Positions 7,545 to 18,563 of a DNA stretch of 64,000 bases are shown here, one piece after another (within the stretch, counting starts at the first letter, position 1; every line of letters begins with the position of its first letter). The stretch comes from Natrialbaceae archaeon AArc-T1-2 (GTDB lineage: Archaea; Halobacteriota; Halobacteria; Halobacteriales; Natrialbaceae). The translations under genes were made by a program, and so were the position numbers. The notes under the pieces are model-generated. The model was not told where the DNA came from. It made no database searches and saw only the letters and a list, made by a program, of their open reading frames with translations. The stretch covers positions 806,001 to 870,000 of the forward strand of contig NZ_CP127174.1 in the NCBI RefSeq assembly GCF_030273315.1, given 5' to 3'.

Positions 7545-9518
7545 ATGGTCGATCGGAACGGGCAGGGCCGGGACGTGTCACCGTCCGGTTCGCCCACACG
7601 CCCTCCATCGTCGTTCGTCGAACAGGCGAACGTCACTGACGAGGGGATTTACGAGACGTTCGAAGACGAGTGGCCGGAGTGTTGGGATCGAGCCGGATCC
7701 CTGCTCGAGTGGGATCAGGAGTACGAGACGATCCTCGACGATTCCGACGCACCGTTTTACCGGTGGTTTCCGGACGGCAAACTGAACGCGTCGTACAACT
7801 GCCTCGATAGACACCTCGAGGCCGGCCGGAAGAACCACGCCGCGATCTGGTGGGAGGGCAAACGCGGCGAGTCAGAGACCTACACGTACCGGGAGCTGTT
7901 CGTCGCGGTAAACGAGTTCGCGGCGGCGCTTCGCGAACTGGGCGTCGAGGAAGACGACGTCGTGACGATCTACCTGCCGATGATCCCCGAGCTCCCGGTC
8001 GCGATGCTTTCGTGTGCCCGCATCGGCGCACCCCACTCGGTCGTCTTCGCCGGGCTCTCTGCGGATGCGCTCGCGACCCGGATGGAAGCCGCCGACAGCG
8101 AGTACCTGCTCACCTGTGACGGCTACTACCGCCGTGGCGACGCGTTCAACCAGAAGAGCAAAGCCGACAACGCCTTGCTCTCGCTCTCACAGGACGTCTC
8201 GACGGTCGTCGTCGACCGACTGGGCGAGGACTTGCCTCACGTCTTAGGTGAGAACCAGTACGACTACGACGATCTCACGGCCGCCCACGAGGGCGAGACC
8301 GTCGAGCCGGTCACCCGAGACGCCGAGGACATGCTGTTTCTGATGTACACCTCGGGGACGACCGGCGAGCCGAAAGGCGTCGTTCACTCGACCGGCGGCT
8401 ATCTCTCGTATGCAGCCTGGACCTCCCACGCTGTCTTGGACATCAAGCCGGACGATACACACTGGTGTTCGGCCGACATCGGCTGGATCACCGGCCATTC
8501 GTACATCGTCTACGGGCCGCTCGCGCTCGGGACGACGACGGTGATGTACGAGGGCACGCCGGACTATCCCGACCGGGACCGCCTCTGGGAGATCGTCGAT
8601 CGCAACGCTGTCGACGTCTTCTACACCGCGCCGACGGCAATCCAGGCGTTCATGAAGTGGGGCACAGAGTACCCAGACCGTCACGACCTCACCTCGCTGC
8701 GCCTGCTCGGCAGCGTCGGCGAGCCGCTTAGCCCCCGTCCCTGGCGGTGGTACCACGAACATATCGGCGGCGGAGAGTGCCCGATCGTCGACACCTGGTG
8801 GCAGACCGAAACCGGCGGCATCGCGATCACGACGTTGCCAGGCGTCAGCGAGATGAAACCAGGCGCTGCGGGGCCGCCGTTGCCGAGCATCGACGCACGC
8901 GTTGTCGACGACGACGGGGCGGCGGTCGGCCCCGGCGAGGACGGCTACCTCACCATCCAGACGCCCTGGCCCGGTATGGCGACGACGCTGTACGACGGCG
9001 ACGACGAGTTCGTCGAGGAGTACTGGCGACAATTCTCCGAGTCCGAAGACGACGAGTGGGTGTACTTCAGCGGCGACGCGGCCCAGGTGGACGAGGACGG
9101 CTACGTCACCATCCTCGGCCGCGTCGACGACGTGATCAACGTCGCCGGCCACCGGCTTAGCACGATGGAGATCGAATCGGCGATCTTAGACGTCGACGGC
9201 GTCGCCGAGGCCGCCGTCGTCGGCGGTACCTCGGGGGCAAACAGGACCGACGTCTACGCGTACGTTAGCACCGAAAACGACTACGAGCCCGGCGACGCGC
9301 TCTCGAGAACGATCGTCTCGACCGTCGAGGCGGCGATCGGTCCGATCGCGAGACCCGAAGAAGTTATCTTCACCTCCGAACTACCGAAGACGCGCTCGGG
9401 CAAGATCATGCGTCGCCTCCTCGAGGACATCGCAAGCGGCGACGAACTCGGCGACACGAGTGCGCTGCGAAACCCCGAGATCGTCGGGGAGATCCAGGCG
9501 GCGACTCGAACGGAGTAA
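7545..9518 (+). CDS. acs: Acetate-CoA ligase (AMP-forming), paralogue 1
   Basis: A 657-residue acetyl-CoA synthetase. Motifs in order: the NASYNCLDRHLE N-terminal signature, the AMP-binding P-loop MYTSGTTGEPKG near residue 268, DTWWQTETGG near residue 418, GRVDDVINVAGHRL near residue 525, and the catalytic-lysine motif PKTRSGKIMRR near residue 615. It activates acetate (or a similar acid) to acyl-CoA through an acyl-adenylate. It is one of two paralogues flanking the regulator at 9670. Parts of the two genes are identical at DNA level, for example 8461-8518. Confidence 0.94.
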   Translation: MVDRNGQGRDVSPSGSPTRPPSSFVEQANVTDEGIYETFEDEWPECWDRAGSLLEWDQEYETILDDSDAPFYRWFPDGKLNASYNCLDRHLEAGRKNHAAIWWEGKRGESETYTYRELFVAVNEFAAALRELGVEEDDVVTIYLPMIPELPVAMLSCARIGAPHSVVFAGLSADALATRMEAADSEYLLTCDGYYRRGDAFNQKSKADNALLSLSQDVSTVVVDRLGEDLPHVLGENQYDYDDLTAAHEGETVEPVTRDAEDMLFLMYTSGTTGEPKGVVHSTGGYLSYAAWTSHAVLDIKPDDTHWCSADIGWITGHSYIVYGPLALGTTTVMYEGTPDYPDRDRLWEIVDRNAVDVFYTAPTAIQAFMKWGTEYPDRHDLTSLRLLGSVGEPLSPRPWRWYHEHIGGGECPIVDTWWQTETGGIAITTLPGVSEMKPGAAGPPLPSIDARVVDDDGAAVGPGEDGYLTIQTPWPGMATTLYDGDDEFVEEYWRQFSESEDDEWVYFSGDAAQVDEDGYVTILGRVDDVINVAGHRLSTMEIESAILDVDGVAEAAVVGGTSGANRTDVYAYVSTENDYEPGDALSRTIVSTVEAAIGPIARPEEVIFTSELPKTRSGKIMRRLLEDIASGDELGDTSALRNPEIVGEIQAATRTE

Positions 9519-9669
9519 CTCTGACTCGACGTATCGATCGACTGATTTCGCTATTCCTGTAACTGCGAAACGAAACACGCACGCCCGAACGGTAGTTTAA
9601 TTCACGCTTCGGGGTTTCGGGCTGTACCGTAAGAAATACTTGCCTTCGAAGCGTCGGAAAACGCGAAGG

Positions 9670-11865
9670 ATGAGTCTCGAGGAGCCGCGTTCCGACCCCG
9701 ACGTCCTCTCCCGCGAGCAGTACGACGCGCTCCTCGATGCGGCGGCGACCTACCGCGAGGCGCTCGTCGTTCGTCTCGCCGGCGAGGTCGGCCTGCGTCC
9801 GGCAGAGCTCGCTCGGATCAGACCGGGCGACGTCACGCGCGCGCAAGTCGACCCGTTACGGTATCTCCTCACCGTTCCGACCGAGGACGGCGACGACGAC
9901 CGGGCCGCGTATCTCCCGACCGGCGTCGAGCGGGAGCTACGACGGTACGTCAGGAGCAACGACATTGACGACGACGAGCCGATCTTTTCGGTCACGCCAC
10001 GACGACTCCAGATGCTCGTCTCGGACGTCGCCGACCGCGCTGCCGACCTCCACGCGGAGCCACGTCTCGAGTCAGTCTCGACGAGCGACCTGCGACGACG
10101 GTTCGCGTACGCCTCGCTCGTCGAACACGAGATCAATCCCCGCGTCGTCAAGGCCGTCGGCGGCTGGCAGAGCTTCGAGGGACTCGAGCCGTACCTGTCC
10201 GAGCCGAACGAGGACGCGATCGTCGACGCCTTCGAGACGATCGAGGGAAACGACGAGGACACGGCGTCGACGTCGGTCAGCGACGACAGCATCGTCCAGT
10301 CGCTGCTCGCGGCGAGTGACGGCTACGCGTTGATCCGACTCGACGAGGACGGATACGTCGACCGCTGGAACCGAAGTGCCGCGACGATGTTCGGCTATCG
10401 GGCGGGGGAGATCATCGGCACGCACGTCTCGGCGTTTTACACCGACGACGACGTCGAACGCGGCGTTCCCGACCGAATGCTCTCTGCCGCAGCCGAGGGC
10501 TCCGGTGTCGAAGAGGAAGGCTGGCGCGTCGGTAAGGACGGCTCGACGTTTTTCGCGAGCGAGGTCGTCTCCCCCATCAGGGACGATCGAGGTCGCCACC
10601 GCGGGTTCGCCGTGCTCGTCGCCGACGCCTCCGAGTTCCAGGATCGACTCGAGACGACCCGACGCGAACGCGACGAACTCGAGAGCCGACTCTCGATCGC
10701 CCGACTCCTCCGGGCGGTCACCGGGGTGCTGTTCGACGCCTCGACGCACGAAGAGATCGAAACCGACGTCACCGCCGTCGTCGCCGACGCCGACGTCTAC
10801 GACTTCGCCTGGATCGATCGGCGAACGTTCTCGGGTACTCGTCTCGAGTGGCGCGCAACGAGTGGCATCGAACCGGACGACGTCGAACGACTCTCGTCGA
10901 CGCTCGACGATCCGTCCGGAACAACTGACGAGGACGAGCCGTCGATCCGGCTCTCGGTCGACCGCGACGTCGCCGTCGATCACTCGAAGAGCGGTCGATT
11001 CGAGGGTGCAGTCGCGGCCATACCCCTCGAGTACGGCGATACGGTCTACGGCACGCTCCGGATCGGAACGAGCCGAAACGACGCCTTCGACGACGACGAA
11101 CGCGCGTGGCTCGAGACGATCGGCCGTCAGGTGGGCTACGGCATCGCCGCAGTCAGACGTCGTAACCTCCTGCTTTCTGATACGCTCGTCGAGCTCGAGA
11201 TCGCCTGTCGCGACGCCGATTCCTTTTTCGTCGACGCGACCGACCGGCTCGACTGTCGGTTCGAACTCGACTCGCTCGTTCCGATCTCGGAGTCGACACA
11301 CCTCTACTACGTCCACCTCGAAGGCTCCCAGCCGGCCGAGGTCTTCGAACTCGCCGAAGACGACGACGGCATCGAGGACTTCCGACTCGTCGAGAGCTAC
11401 GAGGACGGCTACCGTCTCGAGTTCGTCGTCCACGGCTCCTCGCCGACGTTGACGTTGACCGAGTACGGTGCGACCGTTCTCGAAACCGTCGTCGAAGACG
11501 GTGAGGCGACGATCGTCGCTGAGTGTGCAGCAGACGCCGACCTCCGGACGATCGTCGACGGCCTCCGGTCGCGGTTCCCCGGATCGGAGCTGCTCGGCAA
11601 ACGGGAGGTCGAACGCTCGGTCCAGACCGCCCGGGAGTTCCGGGAGGGGCTCGAAGATCGACTCACCGACCGGCAGGAAGCGGCACTTCGAGCGGCGTAC
11701 TTCGGCGGCTACTACGACTGGCCCCGCGAGAGTACGGCCGAAGAGATCGCCGACGCGATGGGCGTCTCGTCGCCGACGCTGCACAACCACCTTCGGAAGG
11801 CACAACACGAACTGCTTCGGACGTTCTTCGACGAGTCGACGGTCGAGGACAGAACGCGACAGTGA
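9670..11865 (+). CDS. Bat-type HTH-10 regulator with recombinase-like, PAS and GAF domains
   Basis: A 731-residue protein from the ATG at 9670 (MSLEEPRSDPDV); a TTG at 9640 is less likely. Residues about 15-195 resemble the tyrosine-recombinase catalytic fold: GLRPAELARIRPGDV (box I Arg) and SDLRRRFAYASLVEHEINP...GGWQSFEGLEPYL (box II). The usual His of HxxR is Ser and the LGH His is Trp, so recombination activity is doubtful. A PAS domain follows at about 215-335, then a coiled linker, a GAF-like domain at about 350-500, a bacterio-opsin-activator domain, and a C-terminal HTH-10 (LTDRQEAALRAAYFGGYYDWPRES, ending SPTLHNHLRKAQHELL). It probably senses a signal and controls the adjacent acs genes; that role is inferred from position only. 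Confidence 0.85.
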   Translation: MSLEEPRSDPDVLSREQYDALLDAAATYREALVVRLAGEVGLRPAELARIRPGDVTRAQVDPLRYLLTVPTEDGDDDRAAYLPTGVERELRRYVRSNDIDDDEPIFSVTPRRLQMLVSDVADRAADLHAEPRLESVSTSDLRRRFAYASLVEHEINPRVVKAVGGWQSFEGLEPYLSEPNEDAIVDAFETIEGNDEDTASTSVSDDSIVQSLLAASDGYALIRLDEDGYVDRWNRSAATMFGYRAGEIIGTHVSAFYTDDDVERGVPDRMLSAAAEGSGVEEEGWRVGKDGSTFFASEVVSPIRDDRGRHRGFAVLVADASEFQDRLETTRRERDELESRLSIARLLRAVTGVLFDASTHEEIETDVTAVVADADVYDFAWIDRRTFSGTRLEWRATSGIEPDDVERLSSTLDDPSGTTDEDEPSIRLSVDRDVAVDHSKSGRFEGAVAAIPLEYGDTVYGTLRIGTSRNDAFDDDERAWLETIGRQVGYGIAAVRRRNLLLSDTLVELEIACRDADSFFVDATDRLDCRFELDSLVPISESTHLYYVHLEGSQPAEVFELAEDDDGIEDFRLVESYEDGYRLEFVVHGSSPTLTLTEYGATVLETVVEDGEATIVAECAADADLRTIVDGLRSRFPGSELLGKREVERSVQTAREFREGLEDRLTDRQEAALRAAYFGGYYDWPRESTAEEIADAMGVSSPTLHNHLRKAQHELLRTFFDESTVEDRTRQ

Positions 11866-12159
11866 CTACCTGTCTCCCTGTTCATCCGCCGAGAGACTAG
11901 AGTCACCAGTTCTGCATGATTGATGATCCTAGGCTTCTAGAGTAGCCGGTCGAAACCGCTGCTGTCTTACCGCCCACCGTGTCAGAAATACATCTATTAT
12001 GGCGATCGACGACGGTGTGATTCGACACCAAACCGTTCGATCGGAATTATTTCGATTACTATTGTAGAAATACAACAAGATTATCCCGGGCAATATGTGG
12101 CGGTTTTGCACACCTAGATTCGGGATTTACTATGATAATAGCACATTGAATCGAGTACC
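11866..12159. other. AT-rich regulatory gap upstream of the second acs gene
   Basis: This 294-bp stretch has no supported gene and is much richer in A and T than its neighbours. It has short inverted repeats, such as GGTGT-GATTCG-ACACC near 12014-12029, and repeated TTCGAT words. Its position between the regulator and acs makes it the natural place for regulator binding sites. Confidence 0.5.
12132..12140 (+). promoter_or_regulatory. Candidate TATA box of the second acs gene
   Basis: ATGATAATA lies 20-28 nt before the ATG at 12160, a spacing compatible with a leaderless or very short leader transcript. Confidence 0.4.
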
Positions 12160-14145
<1,986 letters not shown>

Positions 14146-14216
14146 CCGAGCCGTGAGCCGACATCCAATCACGATGAGAGATACGAACGCAACTCACGAC
14201 AACAGAGGCACCAACA

Positions 14217-14582
14217 ATGTCAGACGATAATACAGAAACCGATGGCGGTACTGCCACGGTGAGAGAAGGGGGACAGACTGTCAACTACCTCGAGAAAGAG
14301 ATCAACCTGTTCAAGCCTGCGACGCCGTTCATGCGGGACAACCTGAAGATGATCTTCGGGTTGTTCGCCATCTGGCTGGTGGCCGTCTTCGGGCCGGCAG
14401 TGGCGAGTTACATGGCACCGGAGTTCATGTTCGAGACGCGGGTGCTGGGTGGCTATCCGCTTAACTTCTTCCTCACCGCGATCGTCTCGCCGTCCGCCGC
14501 GCTGGTGCTATCGGGGATCTATGCCTGGTACCGGGACAAGCTCGACGAGAAGTACGACATTAGCCACGGAGGTGGACAATGA
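14217..14582 (+). CDS. DUF4212 small subunit of sodium/solute symporter
   Basis: A 121-residue protein with a polar N-terminus, the NYLEKEINLFKPATPFMRDN stretch near residues 24-43 and two transmembrane helices (about 48-70 and 83-105). This matches the DUF4212 family, which is regularly encoded just before SSS-type carboxylate symporters. Its stop overlaps the next ATG by 4 nt (ATGA at 14579-14582). It is thought to be an accessory subunit of the transporter. Confidence 0.9.
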   Translation: MSDDNTETDGGTATVREGGQTVNYLEKEINLFKPATPFMRDNLKMIFGLFAIWLVAVFGPAVASYMAPEFMFETRVLGGYPLNFFLTAIVSPSAALVLSGIYAWYRDKLDEKYDISHGGGQ

Positions 14583-16264
14583 TAGAGCCAGTCGTTCTCC
14601 AGTACGAGACCGCAGTCGACATCGGGTTCAAGACGATCCCGGCGCTGACGATCGTCGGAATGATGCTGCTGTTTCTCGGTATCGGGTACTTCTTCCGCGT
14701 CGCGGCGGTCGACGACCTGTGGGTCGCCGGCCGCTCGATCGGCCCGTGGGAAAACGGGATGGCGATCGCAGCAAACTGGATGAGTGCCGCGTCGTATCTC
14801 GGCGTCGCAGCACTGGTCGCGACGGCGGGATACTACGGTCTGGGCTTCGTCGTCGGCTGGACGACGGGATACTTCATCCTGCTGATCTTCCTGGCCGCGC
14901 AGTTCCGCCGGTTCGGGAAATACACCGCACCCGACTTCGTCGGTGACCGGTTCTACTCCGACCGCGCACGCGGCATCGCCGCGTTCACGACGCTCGTGAT
15001 CGCGCTCGTCTACGCGATCGGCCAGGGGAGTGGCATGGGCTACATGGCCCAGTACATCCTCGGGCTCTCCTACGAGGCCGGTGTCATCCTGTTCATGGGT
15101 GTCACAATCGCCTACGTCGCCCTCTCCGGGATGCTGGGTGCGACCAAGAACATGGCAGCCCAGTACATCATTCTGATCATCGCGTTCCTGGCCGGCCTGT
15201 ACGCAGTCGGCTGGAGCCAGGGCTGGTCGACGTTCCTGCCGTACCTCGAGGCTGGTCCACAGACGGCACTGCTCATCGACGAGTTCCACGCGCAGTTCGC
15301 AGAGCCCTTCGCCGTCAACAGCGCCTACATGTGGTTCGCGCTGGTCGTCAGCCTGATCCTGGGTACGTGTGGACTGCCACACGTCCTCGTGCGCTTTTAC
15401 ACGGTCGACAACGAGCGCACTGCTCGCTGGTCGACCGTCACCGGACTGCTGTTCATCTGCCTGCTGTACTGGGGTACCGCGGCCTACGCCGTCTTCGGTG
15501 GGTTGCTGTACGAAGAACCGGCAAGCGGCGACGAAACGGGCGTGACGGCTGGTGCAGTCGATAGCTTCGCAGAGATGCCCGCAGCCGACAGCGACGCGCT
15601 GGTCGCACTGACCGTCCAGCTCGCGGACATGCCCGAATGGCTGGTCGGCATCGTCGCCGCCGGTGCGGTCGCAGCCGCACTCGCGACGACTGCTGGCCTG
15701 TTCGTCTCCGCGTCGTCGGCTGCAGCCCACGACATCTACACGAACCTCTACAAGAAAGACGCCAGTCAGCGCGAGCAGATGGTCGTCGGTCGAACGACGA
15801 TTCTCGTGATCGGTATCCTCACCGCCATCATCGCGCTGAACCCGCCAGCGCTGATCGGCGAGCTGGTCGCGATGTCGTTCGCGATCGCCGCCAGTGTGTT
15901 CTTCCCGGTGTTCTTCCTCGGTCTCTGGTGGGAGAACGCCACCAAGGAAGGCGCACTCGCTGGCATGATCACCGGTATCGTTATCTCGTTCGGCGCCATC
16001 GCAAACGACACCGCGATTCCGATGTACACTGGCGTCGAAGACGCCGTCATTCCGGCACTCGCCCAGTGGGTGCCCGGCCTGGCCTCGGGACTCGTCGGTG
16101 TCCCGATCGTCTTCGCCGTCATCATCGTCGTCTCGCTGGTCACGGAGAGTCCGCCGGAGAGCGTCAAACGCCTCGTCCGGCAGTGTCACAGCCCCGAACC
16201 GATGGAGCAGATGCAGACCGCCGAAGACGTCGCAACCGACGGCGGTACCCCCTCGGATGACTGA
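14579..16264 (+). CDS. Sodium:solute symporter, large subunit (acetate-type, ActP-like)
   Basis: A 561-residue membrane protein with about 13 hydrophobic helices. The segment LWVAGRSIGPWENGMAIAAN near residues 42-61 and the glycine-rich YAIGQGSGMGYMAQY near 150 are SSS-family features found in the VC_2705 and ActP branch. Translational coupling to the DUF4212 subunit and the two acs genes upstream suggest uptake of acetate or another short carboxylate. The ion (Na+ or H+) cannot be read from sequence. Confidence 0.9.
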   Translation: MIEPVVLQYETAVDIGFKTIPALTIVGMMLLFLGIGYFFRVAAVDDLWVAGRSIGPWENGMAIAANWMSAASYLGVAALVATAGYYGLGFVVGWTTGYFILLIFLAAQFRRFGKYTAPDFVGDRFYSDRARGIAAFTTLVIALVYAIGQGSGMGYMAQYILGLSYEAGVILFMGVTIAYVALSGMLGATKNMAAQYIILIIAFLAGLYAVGWSQGWSTFLPYLEAGPQTALLIDEFHAQFAEPFAVNSAYMWFALVVSLILGTCGLPHVLVRFYTVDNERTARWSTVTGLLFICLLYWGTAAYAVFGGLLYEEPASGDETGVTAGAVDSFAEMPAADSDALVALTVQLADMPEWLVGIVAAGAVAAALATTAGLFVSASSAAAHDIYTNLYKKDASQREQMVVGRTTILVIGILTAIIALNPPALIGELVAMSFAIAASVFFPVFFLGLWWENATKEGALAGMITGIVISFGAIANDTAIPMYTGVEDAVIPALAQWVPGLASGLVGVPIVFAVIIVVSLVTESPPESVKRLVRQCHSPEPMEQMQTAEDVATDGGTPSDD

Positions 16265-16267
16265 CCC

Positions 16268-16729
16268 ATGTACGAGAGAATACTCATCCCGACGGACGGA
16301 AGCGAAGTCGCAGAGAACGCAGTCACCCACGCGCTCGACATCGCCAGCCAGTACGGGGCCGAGGTACACACGATGTACGTCATCGACGTCGACGCGATCG
16401 ACGTCAGCCTCGGCACCGAACAGGTCCAGCGCATCAAGGAGGGACAGTTCGACGAGATGCCGGAACTGCAGGCACAAGCACAAGCGGCCATGGACACCGT
16501 CGCCGAACGTGGCGAAGACCTCGGCGTCGAGGTTACCGAGTCGATCACCGCGGGCCAACCTCACCGCCAGATCAGCCGCTACGCGGAGGACAACGACGTC
16601 GATCTGGTCGTAATGGGATCGGCCGGACGCAGCGGCGTCCGCCGTGCCCTGCTCGGTAGCGTCGCCGAACGGACGCTCCGGACCACGAAGATTCCGGTGA
16701 TGGTCGTCGACATCCACGACGAAGAGTAG
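16268..16729 (+). CDS. Universal stress protein, UspA family
   Basis: A 153-residue protein starting MYERILIPTDGSEVAENAV. The C-terminal ATP-binding pattern GSAGRSGVRRALLGSVAERTLR (G-2x-G-9x-G-S) is intact near residues 118-139, so it belongs to the nucleotide-binding type. It begins 3 nt after the symporter stop and is probably co-transcribed. UspA genes next to transporters are often regulatory partners; that is inference here. Confidence 0.93.
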   Translation: MYERILIPTDGSEVAENAVTHALDIASQYGAEVHTMYVIDVDAIDVSLGTEQVQRIKEGQFDEMPELQAQAQAAMDTVAERGEDLGVEVTESITAGQPHRQISRYAEDNDVDLVVMGSAGRSGVRRALLGSVAERTLRTTKIPVMVVDIHDEE

Positions 16730-16749
16730 CGATCCCGTCGCCGGTCACG

Positions 16750-16755
16750 TTTTTT
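16750..16755 (+). terminator. T-run terminator of the symporter-usp transcript
   Basis: Six T residues in a GC-rich context lie 20 nt after the usp stop and before a convergent gene. This is the usual oligo(dT) archaeal termination signal. Confidence 0.45.
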
Positions 16756-16796
16756 GTGCATCGTCGGACAGCCTCGAGCGGCTGCCGTCGACGTCG

Positions 16797-17075
16797 CTAT
16801 CCTTGCTTGCCGCTTTTCGCGAGCTCGAGGTTCCAGAACAACCCGAAGTAAGCGACGATACCGGCGACCATCATCGCGTAGTAGGCCCAGGTCGGTCCAT
16901 CCAGCACCTGGAAGATGATCTCGACCATCGTCACCCAGACGATCGCGAACACGAGGTCGACGAATATTCCCCACTTCTCCTCCCGGGCGGTCGCGATCCA
17001 CTCCCTGACGGTCGTCACCGTGTACTCACCCGTCTCGCCGTCGTGTACGTCATGTACACGAGTACGGAAGGACAC
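16797..17075 (-). CDS. Small haloarchaeal membrane protein, unknown function
   Basis: A 92-residue protein from a GTG at 17073-17075. A polar N-terminus with an amphipathic stretch (TVTTVREWIATAREEKWG) precedes two hydrophobic segments, about residues 36-57 and 62-82, and a short basic tail. The function is not recognised. It is divergent from trm56 and convergent with usp. The start is uncertain because no clear TATA box was found. Confidence 0.65.
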   Translation of the reverse strand: MSFRTRVHDVHDGETGEYTVTTVREWIATAREEKWGIFVDLVFAIVWVTMVEIIFQVLDGPTWAYYAMMVAGIVAYFGLFWNLELAKSGKQG

Positions 17076-17118
17076 TCAAAAAGCCTACTGTCACGGTCCG
17101 TCCCCGAATCCGAACCCA

Positions 17119-17124
17119 CATATG
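17119..17124 (+). promoter_or_regulatory. TATA-like box of trm56
   Basis: CATATG is centred about 25 nt upstream of the ATG at 17146, consistent with a leaderless transcript. Confidence 0.45.
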
Positions 17125-17145
17125 CGAACCGGGCGAACGACCGGC

Positions 17146-17706
17146 ATGAACGAGACGCCCGAGGTCGCCGTGCTTCGACTCGGCCATCGTCCCGGCCGGG
17201 ACGATCGCATGACGACCCACGTCGGCCTGACCGCCCGCGCACTCGGGGCGGACCGGGTGATCTTCCCCGACAACGCCGGCGGCTCCCTCGAGACGGTCGC
17301 GGACATCACGGACCGGTTCGGCGGCCCCTTCGAGGTCGAACTCACGGACTCGCCTCGGGGAGTCGTCCGGAACTGGGAGGGACAGATCGTCCACCTGACG
17401 ATGTACGGCGAGCGGATTCAGGACGTCGAAGCCGAGGTCCGCGAGACGAGTCGGACAGAACCGCTTCTCGTCGTCGTCGGCTCCGAGAAGGTTCCGTTCG
17501 ACGTCTACGAGGCCGCCGACTGGAACGTCGCCGTGACGAACCAGCCCCACTCCGAGGTCGCCGGGCTAGCCGTCTTCCTGGACCGACTGTTCGAGGGCGA
17601 GGAACTCGAACGGGAGTGGAACGACGCCGACCGACGGGTGGTACCCCAGGAGACCGGCAAACGGGTCGAGTCGGTCGAGCCGAACTCGGAGCCGACGGAC
17701 AAGTAG
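17146..17706 (+). CDS. trm56: tRNA (cytidine(56)-2'-O)-methyltransferase
   Basis: A 186-residue protein starting MNETPEVAVLRLGHRPGRDDRMTTH, matching archaeal aTrm56. The GLTARALGADRVIF region near residue 27, RNWEGQIVHLTMYGERI near 75, and the cofactor-knot segments VVVGSEKVPFDVYEAADWNVAVTNQPHSEVAGLAVFLDRL (about 107-146) are SPOUT-fold features. It 2'-O-methylates C56 in the T loop of tRNAs. The upstream open frame to 16915 is antisense to the small membrane gene and was not used. Confidence 0.93.
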   Translation: MNETPEVAVLRLGHRPGRDDRMTTHVGLTARALGADRVIFPDNAGGSLETVADITDRFGGPFEVELTDSPRGVVRNWEGQIVHLTMYGERIQDVEAEVRETSRTEPLLVVVGSEKVPFDVYEAADWNVAVTNQPHSEVAGLAVFLDRLFEGEELEREWNDADRRVVPQETGKRVESVEPNSEPTDK

Positions 17707-17755
17707 CGAATTCCGGCACCAACCTATTTCCCTCCGGTCGGTGGTCGGTTGCTGT

Positions 17756-18004
17756 ATGGCCGAAACGACCGACTACGACGACGAGATCTCGAGAGAAGAG
17801 GCATCGGAGCTGATAGAAGAACTCGCTCACGAACTCCGCGGGGACGGACCGACGAACGTTCGCGTCGGGAACAAACGCGTGCGGCTGTCGCCGGGAGACG
17901 TCCTCGAGTACCACGTCGAGGTCGAAGAACGATCGCCGATGTTCGGCGGGAACCGCCAGTCGATCACCCTCTCCCTCGAGTGGCGTGCCGACGAGAAGGG
18001 ATGA
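17756..18004 (+). CDS. Amphi-Trp domain protein
   Basis: An 82-residue acidic protein from the ATG at 17756, with an AT-rich box (CCTATTTC) about 30 nt upstream. The pattern ISREEASELIEELAHELR followed by VRLSPGDVLEYHVEVEE and a final SITLSLEWR strand matches the amphi-Trp domain, named for an amphipathic strand ending in Trp. Its role is unknown. A second member is encoded at 38493-38777. Confidence 0.8.
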   Translation: MAETTDYDDEISREEASELIEELAHELRGDGPTNVRVGNKRVRLSPGDVLEYHVEVEERSPMFGGNRQSITLSLEWRADEKG

Positions 18005-18019
18005 TCGCGGCTCAAAAGA

Positions 18020-18027
18020 CTTAATGG
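18020..18027 (+). promoter_or_regulatory. TATA box of tfe-DUF2110
   Basis: CTTAATGG is centred 28 nt upstream of the tfe ATG at 18051, the expected distance for a leaderless transcript. Confidence 0.55.
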
Positions 18028-18050
18028 CTACATGGCGTTACGGATAGGTA

Positions 18051-18563
18051 ATGGCTTTTGAGGAGCTGCTCGAGGATCCGGTCGTCCAGAAGTACTTGCA
18101 CGAGCTGGTCGGTCCCAAGGGGATGCCCGTCGCGGCAGCACCGCCGGACGGGGAAGTGACCGACGAGGAGCTCGCCGAAGAGCTCGACCTCGAGTTGAAC
18201 GACGTTCGCCGCGCGCTGTTTATCCTCTACGAGAACGATCTCGCGTCGTACCGCCGACTGCGCGACGAGGATTCGGGGTGGCTGACCTATCTCTGGACGT
18301 TCGAGTACGACAACATTCCGGAGAATCTAGAAGAGGAGATGTACCGCCTCCACGAGGCGCTCGAGGCTCGTCAGGAGTACGAGCGAACCCACGAGTTTTA
18401 CCTCTGTGAGATCTGCTCGATCCGGTTCGAGTTCGAGGAGGCGATGGACTTCGGATTCGAGTGTCCCGAGTGTGGCTCGCCGCTTGAATCGATGGACAAC
18501 GACAGGCTCGTGAACGCGATGGAAGACCGAATCGCAGAGCTCGAATCCGAGCTCAACGTATAA
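18051..18563 (+). CDS. tfe: Transcription initiation factor TFE (TFIIE alpha subunit)
   Basis: A 170-residue protein. Residues about 1-90 form the winged-helix domain (DPVVQKYLHELVG, TDEELAEELDLELNDVRRALFIL), followed by a coiled linker (EEMYRLHEALEARQEYERTH). A C-terminal zinc ribbon has CEIC and CPEC pairs near residues 120-145. TFE helps TBP/TFB and RNA polymerase open promoters. Its stop TAA shares one base with the ATG of the next gene. Confidence 0.97.
   Translation: MAFEELLEDPVVQKYLHELVGPKGMPVAAAPPDGEVTDEELAEELDLELNDVRRALFILYENDLASYRRLRDEDSGWLTYLWTFEYDNIPENLEEEMYRLHEALEARQEYERTHEFYLCEICSIRFEFEEAMDFGFECPECGSPLESMDNDRLVNAMEDRIAELESELNV

Noticed and set aside
9670-10260. Integrase gene marking a mobile element
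   Set aside because: The recombinase-like part is an in-frame domain of a regulator, misses key catalytic residues, and has no att repeats or element around it.
10072-11808. 578-codon minus-strand open frame opposite the Bat-type regulator
   Set aside because: The opposite strand carries coherent PAS, GAF and HTH-10 motifs. This frame shows no domain and follows the mirrored codon pattern.
14519-16717. 732-codon minus-strand open frame opposite the symporter and usp genes
   Set aside because: It spans two real genes and their junction without regard to their boundaries and has no recognisable motif.
17046-17062. GTGTAC-GTCAT-GTACAC inverted repeat near the small membrane gene start
   Set aside because: It lies inside the predicted coding region near the start, with short 6-bp arms. 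It is weak evidence for an operator.
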